Part shown: in pieces, positions 27,740-32,777 of the stretch | How the letters are laid out: each line of letters opens with the position of its first letter | Position numbering within the stretch: the first letter of the stretch is position 1 | Assembly (NCBI RefSeq): GCF_001949145.1 | Contig: NW_019091377.1 | Location: 1,889,469 to 1,922,245 of the forward strand | Reading direction: 5' to 3' | Source of the DNA: Acanthaster planci | Lineage: Eukaryota > Echinodermata > Asteroidea > Valvatida > Acanthasteridae | Length of the DNA: 32,777 bases | Notes under the pieces: generated by a model | The model's input: the letters and a program-made list of their open reading frames with translations, nothing else | What the model was told of the DNA's origin: nothing | The model's database searches: none | Position numbers and translations under genes: made by a program

Positions 27740-27941
27740 GAGTGTTGGTTACCGGTGCTTCAGGCTTTGTTGCATCTCATGTTGTTCAGCAGCTTCTTCA
27801 GACTGAATATAATGTAAGGGGAACTGTCAGAAGTCTCTCCAATGAGACTAAAGTGAAGCATTTGAAGAGCATGTGCGGGAACTCCAGGTCCCCATTGGAG
27901 CTTGTGGAGGCTGATTTGATGAATCAAGAAAGTTGGATAAG
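27740..27941 (+). CDS. Exon of an extended SDR / dihydroflavonol-4-reductase-like NAD(P)-dependent reductase
   Basis: The exon is bounded by TTTGTTTTCAG (acceptor, AG at 27738-27739) and AAG|GTACGG (donor at 27942; GTATGT at 27947 is an alternative). It encodes about 67 residues with the Rossmann dinucleotide motif TGASGFVASHV (TGxxGxxxxH). This is followed by the second-strand VRGTVRS with the Arg that selects NADP, then KVKHLKSM and the acidic ELVEADLMNQESW strand. All are in the order and spacing of DFR/anthocyanidin-reductase-like extended SDRs, which reduce carbonyl groups of small molecules with NADPH. The following exon, expected to carry the '(D/C)xVxHVASP' segment, and the YxxxK active site are not in the window. 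The frame is undamaged, so this is probably a live host gene. Confidence 0.8.
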
Positions 27942-29345
27942 GTACGGTATGTATACTGTATGTACATACATGTATACTTTAAATTACATATATGTTTATG
28001 CACGGAGTAGTCAGTACTGGGCTAATAAATGCAAATGAAATCGTAAAGGTGCCAGTGATATAAAATACGTAAAGGGCCCAGTTTCATGAACCTCGGGGCT
28101 GATGGCACAAATGCGAGATCTCAGTGCAGGATGCAAGAGTCTGTATTGAAGGCACATGCACTTGCGGTGTCACTTCCACTGGTGGCCAGATCCAAAATGG
28201 CAACAGTCTTCATTGGAGATATCTCAGTTTTGACATTCCCAGTCCTCCAATTTGATACTGGTATCCCTTGATGGTCTTGGTCTCCCTTGACGATCCTGGT
28301 CTCTCTTGGCATTCAAGACTTGGTGCTTTGGTGGGAGTGTTCAGTTCTTGGTAACCACCTGATATCCTCTGGTACTGGTAGGCCTGGGTGGCAACTCAGG
28401 TTGACTGAAGGCCTGCCTAAATTCTGTCAAAGAGCCCCCAAACAAAGTTCAAATTACATTGTCAAAAAGATAAATTCAGCTGCACATATATGAGGCTTTA
28501 CCACACTGGAGCGGTCTATGCCCCAAAATAAAAATATTGTATCCCCAAAGCTTCGGGGCAAAAGTGTACCAGTACCTCCAAAAATGGATATTTTTGCTAC
28601 ACTCCAGGGTGTGATCTCAGGCTTTCTAACAGCTACTTTATATCCTATGCCGTGAATTCTCATTTACCAGAAGACCCAAGTTCAGCAGCCTGAACTCAGG
28701 TTGTCTGGCAGGTAAAACCAGGATTTTGAGGATGTTTTATGAGCTACTGTTATCGCCCTTGGGATTTTGTTACAAGCTTGGCACTAAACCGCAGACGGGG
28801 TTTGACTTTGGCTTGACCAGGCGGCGATTGGGCTTTGCCAAAAGTTTTCTCAACACACGTCCAGTTTCAAATTATAACTGTATGCTCAAAACTAGTGTAG
28901 CATTCCATTTTGACCAGTTATGAAACCACATTTTCCCGTTTTGATTGCTCAAATCGGTGCTCGAACGTCTGAGTTATTTTAAATCTTTGAGTTGTGGAGT
29001 CGTTTGTGTGGGCCACAACTTACTCGGCACGCATGCGTGTAAGCCGCGTTGCAAGTGCATGAATAATACTATGCCATAGAAGGTGTTTCACGGGATATAT
29101 CATAAAATGAAACTGAAGTATACAAAAAATTGGTGCTTGTCTGTGTTCACATTCTAACTTTAATCATTCGTACATGTAAAATCTCAATGAATATAACTGA
29201 CATACATGTAGGTCATTGAGCACGAAATCAAAGTCGGACTATATTTTCTCGCAGATGTAGATGTCGCTGACATTAACAAATACATTGGGTGTGAATGAAG
29301 GATCAAAGTACAGTAACTTCGTTGTTGGAATTTTGCCATGTTACT
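27942..29345. other. Intron-like sequence after the SDR exon
   Basis: Presumed intron of the SDR gene. It contains a GGGCCCAGTTTCATGAACC sequence at 28075-28093 that resembles the terminus of a MITE, and short GGTCTC(C/T)CTTG repeats near 28280-28305. No further exon is recognised. Confidence 0.4.
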
Positions 29346-29885
29346 GGGAGGGTGGATCATAGTATACACTGAACTTCGTTGTTGGAATTCTGCCCCCCCC
29401 CTATTGGGAGGGTGGATCATAGTATACACTGAACTTCGTTGTTGGAATTCTGCCCCCCCTATTGGGAGGGTGGATCATAGTATACACTGAACTTCGTTGT
29501 TGGAATTCTGCCCCCCCCCTATTGGGAGGGTGGATCATAGTATACACTGAACTTCGTTGTTGGAATTCTGCCCCCCCTATTGGGAGGGTGGATCATAGTC
29601 AAAATTCTGCCCCATTATTGGGAGGGCAGATCATAATATGCACTAAACTTTGTTGTTGGAATTCTGCCCCCTTATTGGGAGGGCGGATCATAGTATGCAC
29701 TGAACTTCTTGTCAGTTGCCCCTTTTTAGGGAGGGCGGATCATAGTATACTCTAAACTTTGTTGTCTGAATTCTGTCCTCTTATTGGGAGAAGGGATCAA
29801 AGTGTGCACTAAACCTCGCCGTCAGAGTTCTGCTCCATAATTGAGAAGGTAGATAAAGGTATGCACTAAATTCCGCTGTCAGAAT
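29346..29885 (+). repeat. Minisatellite, about 10 units of 57-60 bp
   Basis: GGGAGGGTGGATCATAGTAT starts the units at 29346, 29406, 29464, 29524, 29582, 29620 (shortened unit), 29677, 29729, 29786 and 29843. The first four are almost identical except for poly-C length. Units from 29620 onward diverge steadily. An open frame at 29462-29755 merely follows the unit length and is not taken as a gene. Confidence 0.85.
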
Positions 29886-31800
29886 GCTTCTTCAACAAAA
29901 TGATCTCTATGGAGATACTCCAGAATGTCTTTTATGCAACCATATCGATGTTTTGTCCATTTATGGAGGAAGAAAACATTCCCACCGTCTATTTCATACA
30001 CATTAATTGCCTTTGTGAGTTTTCACACTTTGTTGGACACAAACGATATTAAGAAATTTTGGTAGCTTATTTGTTTTTATTTTATTAACATTTGAGCTGC
30101 TGTGTAATCGCCCACGGACACCTTGTAAAGTCCAGAATCAAAACAGTTGATTTTGTTTTAAAAGGCCTATATTTTAGTTCATTTTCATTCTTGCCGACGT
30201 GCATTATCAGAGGCCTAAGCTTTAAGTCTGCAGCCAGTTATCTGTAGGTTCAACATAACCCTGCTTTGCTCACATGATGATCATCGGGAGGAATACTTCA
30301 AGTTCAACTCGTCAGTAGGCGATACTTCCGTCTGTTGGGTGCTGGACTTTACAAGTGCTCCCGGATGCTGTACATAACGAGGAACCAGGGTCAGCATGAT
30401 TGGTTGTGGGTTAAGGGAAAGACTCATATCAGTTGACCTTTCAGATTCGAAAATGAAAAAAAAATGCTTTTTATTAAAAAAAATCTGAGATCCACTGAAG
30501 AACAATTTCCGATACAAAAAATACTTTTCTCTGTCCTCAAAATTTTTTCTTTAAAATCTGTGCACCAACTTACAGAAAAGGCCTCCACTCGGTTGCCTGC
30601 TAGCATTTTGTGTCTTTTTTCAATTCATTCCATTCAGTCAATATGCTTTTCTGTGAGAGGAGACTACATTTAAAACTCAATGGGAACTTCCTTTAAAATA
30701 ATCCTTTAAAGCCATGATTATCAAATTTTTATAGTCGAGTTTCTCCAGCAAGATACATAGAAATATATCGCCTTTAGGTCAGGCCAGTATCGTGGACACA
30801 TACTCAATGGACTGTGCATTGCTGTGCAGTAAAGGTATAGTACATGTATGTATTAAGTCAAACCATGGCACATACACACCATGTATAATGTTCTATTGTG
30901 TATATGCATGAAATAAGATAGTCCACACGTTGGTGGCGTGTAGCAGTTCTGGAAAAGCAAATCTGGCAGAAGGTCGGACTGGCCACTTGCAGTGTGTTAA
31001 TGAATGGCGTAATTGATAGTACATGTAGATAAGGACGCCTTCCCTGGGGTATACATGTACATTAACATTGGAGTCCTGGTTGCAGAGAGGGCCAGATCTT
31101 TTGAAAGGGCAAGTTGCCTTGTGTCTGTGAAAATATTTTCCCACTTGTGTGAAAAGGTGTGAATATTTTTTCCCACTTGTGGCACAGTTTTTCACAATTT
31201 GTGAAATGAAAATGAATTCCCTGGGAAGAGAAGAAGTGTGAAAAAATTTTCCAAGTCTCCTGCATTCACATGCCTTTGCCCAGCTTACATATGCAAATTT
31301 CCCATGTGCATATCATAATTCTCTGAAAAGACTTGATTATACATACTGCCCTTTGACCCTTCACAATGCACTGCAGTCCCACTACCATGTTTGTCCTTTT
31401 TTCTCAGCGCCTATTGTTTATGGACATGTCTTTATGGCCCTTTCAGAGTTTTTAGTTCTGTAACCCTTTGCGTTTGTGAACTTGATTTCGAACTATGAAT
31501 ATAGAGTGATTTCTAATCTATCGGTAAGAGCGCCTATTATTGTATTTTGTATTTTTGCCGCTATTTTCTGCCTCTTTTTCTGCCTCTTTTTCCATGCTTC
31601 ATCTACAGGTTTGGGTGTGACCTACTGTTGTATTGTGTTGTGTATGGCCGTTGAACGGGGCCGACAGGTAGCCTTTTGTTCTCGATGTGGTGCTTGCATT
31701 TTAACAATAACGGCCCATCGCGTTCCGCTGTATGGGTCTGGCCGTGGAGCGGGGCCTTGCGGACTGCCCCGCTTCTTTGTGCATTATCCGAGAACCTAGG
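29886..31800. other. Non-coding stretch between the minisatellites
   Basis: I see no gene. Small items are a TTTTCCCACTTGTG repeat at 31135-31185 and an open frame at 31476-31799 with a Cys-rich hydrophobic start but no recognised domain. The last 200 bp become GC-richer. Confidence 0.4.
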
Positions 31801-31804
31801 CCGG

Positions 31805-32290
31805 AGTTGAGCATGCTATGCCGCAACATTACCCCAGACCTTTATCTGAATTGATCAAGTTGAGCGTGCTATGCCGCAACATTACCCTTAATCACTGATG
31901 ACTACTGCATCTACCTACCGATTGGGCTGAGCGTGCTGTACTGCAACAGTACCCTTGATTACTGACGTCCACTGCTTGGATTGATCGGGTTGAGCATGTA
32001 ACCACCACAACACTGCCCTTGATCACTGACGGCCACTCCATCTACCTGCTGATCGGGTTGAGCATGTAACCACCACAACACTGCCCTTGATCACTGACGG
32101 CCACTCCATCTACCTGCTGATCGGGTTGAGCATGTAACCACCACAACACTGCCCTTGATCACTGACGGCTACTCCGTATACTGTACCTACTGATTGGGTT
32201 GAGAGTGCTGTGCAGCAGCACTGCCCCTGATCACTGGCATTCACTCTGCATGTCTACAGATCGGGTTGAACGTACTGTGCCACAACACTA
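31805..32290 (+). repeat. Minisatellite, about 7 units of about 68 bp
   Basis: The unit GATCGGGTTGAGCATGTAAC...CACTGACGGCCACTCC is repeated. Three central units (from about 31982 to 32180) are almost identical at 68 bp, and outer units on both sides are diverged. This centre-homogeneous pattern is typical of unequal exchange. Confidence 0.85.
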
Positions 32291-32777
32291 TTCCTGACCA
32301 GCTTCTGCTCGCTTCGCTTTTTCCGCTCGGAAATTGGGCCAGTCTACTCTCTCCAAGCAGGCAACAGGCTCCACAGTGGGTTTGCCGTGCTCCACTCCTT
32401 CCGCCACAGGCGAGTCTACAGCACAGCATGGCCCACAGCCTCACTTTCAGGCACTGGGCAAATGCTCAGATCCCCCTGCCACCACCATATCACATTGCAG
32501 TCACTGTTAGTGCAGAGTGGCGCTGCACTCAAGGCGAGTAAGCCTACTCTCCTGCTAGCTGAGTCTGGGCGGCAGACATTCACCCCCAGTTCCCATGCTC
32601 TGAAGTCCTTTGGTGGTCTGCCTACTACCAGCGCCTACAGTGGAAGACGACTATTCATCAGTATGGCTTGCAAACTTGTCTGCGGAAGTCAGGCAAGTTT
32701 GGCGGATGTAAAAAGGCTGTGAGACTGGTCTTCAGATGTCCTTCACCCCATTAACCACTACCAGCCGGGGACTCCGG
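32291..32777. other. GC-rich right edge, unassigned
   Basis: Composition rises in G+C compared with the rest. Open frames at 32266-32541 and 32387-32722 are rich in Ser, Pro, Leu and Ala but show no recognised motif. They may be part of a gene or repeat continuing past the window. Confidence 0.3.

Noticed and set aside
29462-29755. 97-codon open frame made of a WIIVYTELRCWNSAPP-type repeat
   Set aside because: It follows the minisatellite unit and depends on unit lengths divisible by three. Unit lengths vary and there is no sign of selection.
31476-31799. 107-codon open frame with a hydrophobic start
   Set aside because: A Cys/Phe-rich start could mimic a signal or membrane segment, but there is no domain, splice context or homology that I recognise.
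31805-32290. Possible CRISPR-like array
   Set aside because: The units are contiguous and diverge gradually, with no alternation of constant repeats and unique spacers; the DNA is eukaryotic.

Overview
This is eukaryotic, animal-type DNA, most likely from a marine invertebrate. It is AT-rich and mostly non-coding, has splice-site-bounded coding pieces, and carries many short palindromic TACATG/GTACATG tracts. It is packed with decayed transposable elements. I cannot fix the phylum; echinoderm, hemichordate, cephalochordate and cnidarian or lophotrochozoan are all possible. Few genes look intact. The best host candidates are the last exon of a small two-finger C2H2 protein (87-677, +) and one exon of an extended-SDR / dihydroflavonol-4-reductase-like gene (27740-27941, +).

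The most unusual region is about 2.2-8.0 kb. It is a compact, decayed, virus-like or transposon-like element with two convergent gene blocks. Five or six small genes run rightward (2217-5541) and at least four run leftward (8025-5626). They are separated by tens of bases, each broken by stops and/or frameshifts but still readable. They include three membrane-anchored proteins and one short Pro-rich protein with a PPPTY motif. Several starts are preceded at very close range by a CGCGTATA/CGTATA-type box. No polymerase, integrase or ATPase is recognisable, so the class of element is open. From memory (unchecked), related uncharacterised proteins recur in other invertebrate genomes.

Directly to the right is a 1.85-kb fold-back element (8083-9929) with long inverted arms and flanking TA. 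Next comes a 2.3-kb direct tandem duplication (about 10032-12335 and 12340-14677). A third, older copy lies at about 17880-20765 and also matches the single-copy tail 14678-15195. Each copy carries remnants of an rve/integrase-type gene on the minus strand, apparently without the catalytic core.

Between copies 2 and 3 lie a PIF/Harbinger transposase pseudogene (about 15860-16683, -) and a RecQ-type helicase fragment (about 17343-17690, +). Further right are a 1352-bp non-autonomous DNA transposon flanked by ATCT (20874-22225), a double-hairpin repeat (22890-22982), TGACGTCA-rich repeats (23140-23855), and a Penelope-like GIY-YIG endonuclease pseudogene split by an 801-bp insertion (25097-26529). 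The window ends with the SDR exon and two minisatellites: about 58 bp x 10 at 29346-29885 and about 68 bp x 7 at 31805-32290. Nearly all coding traces outside 87-677 and 27740-27941 are pseudogenes, so the window reads as a mosaic of nested insertions and segmental duplication.
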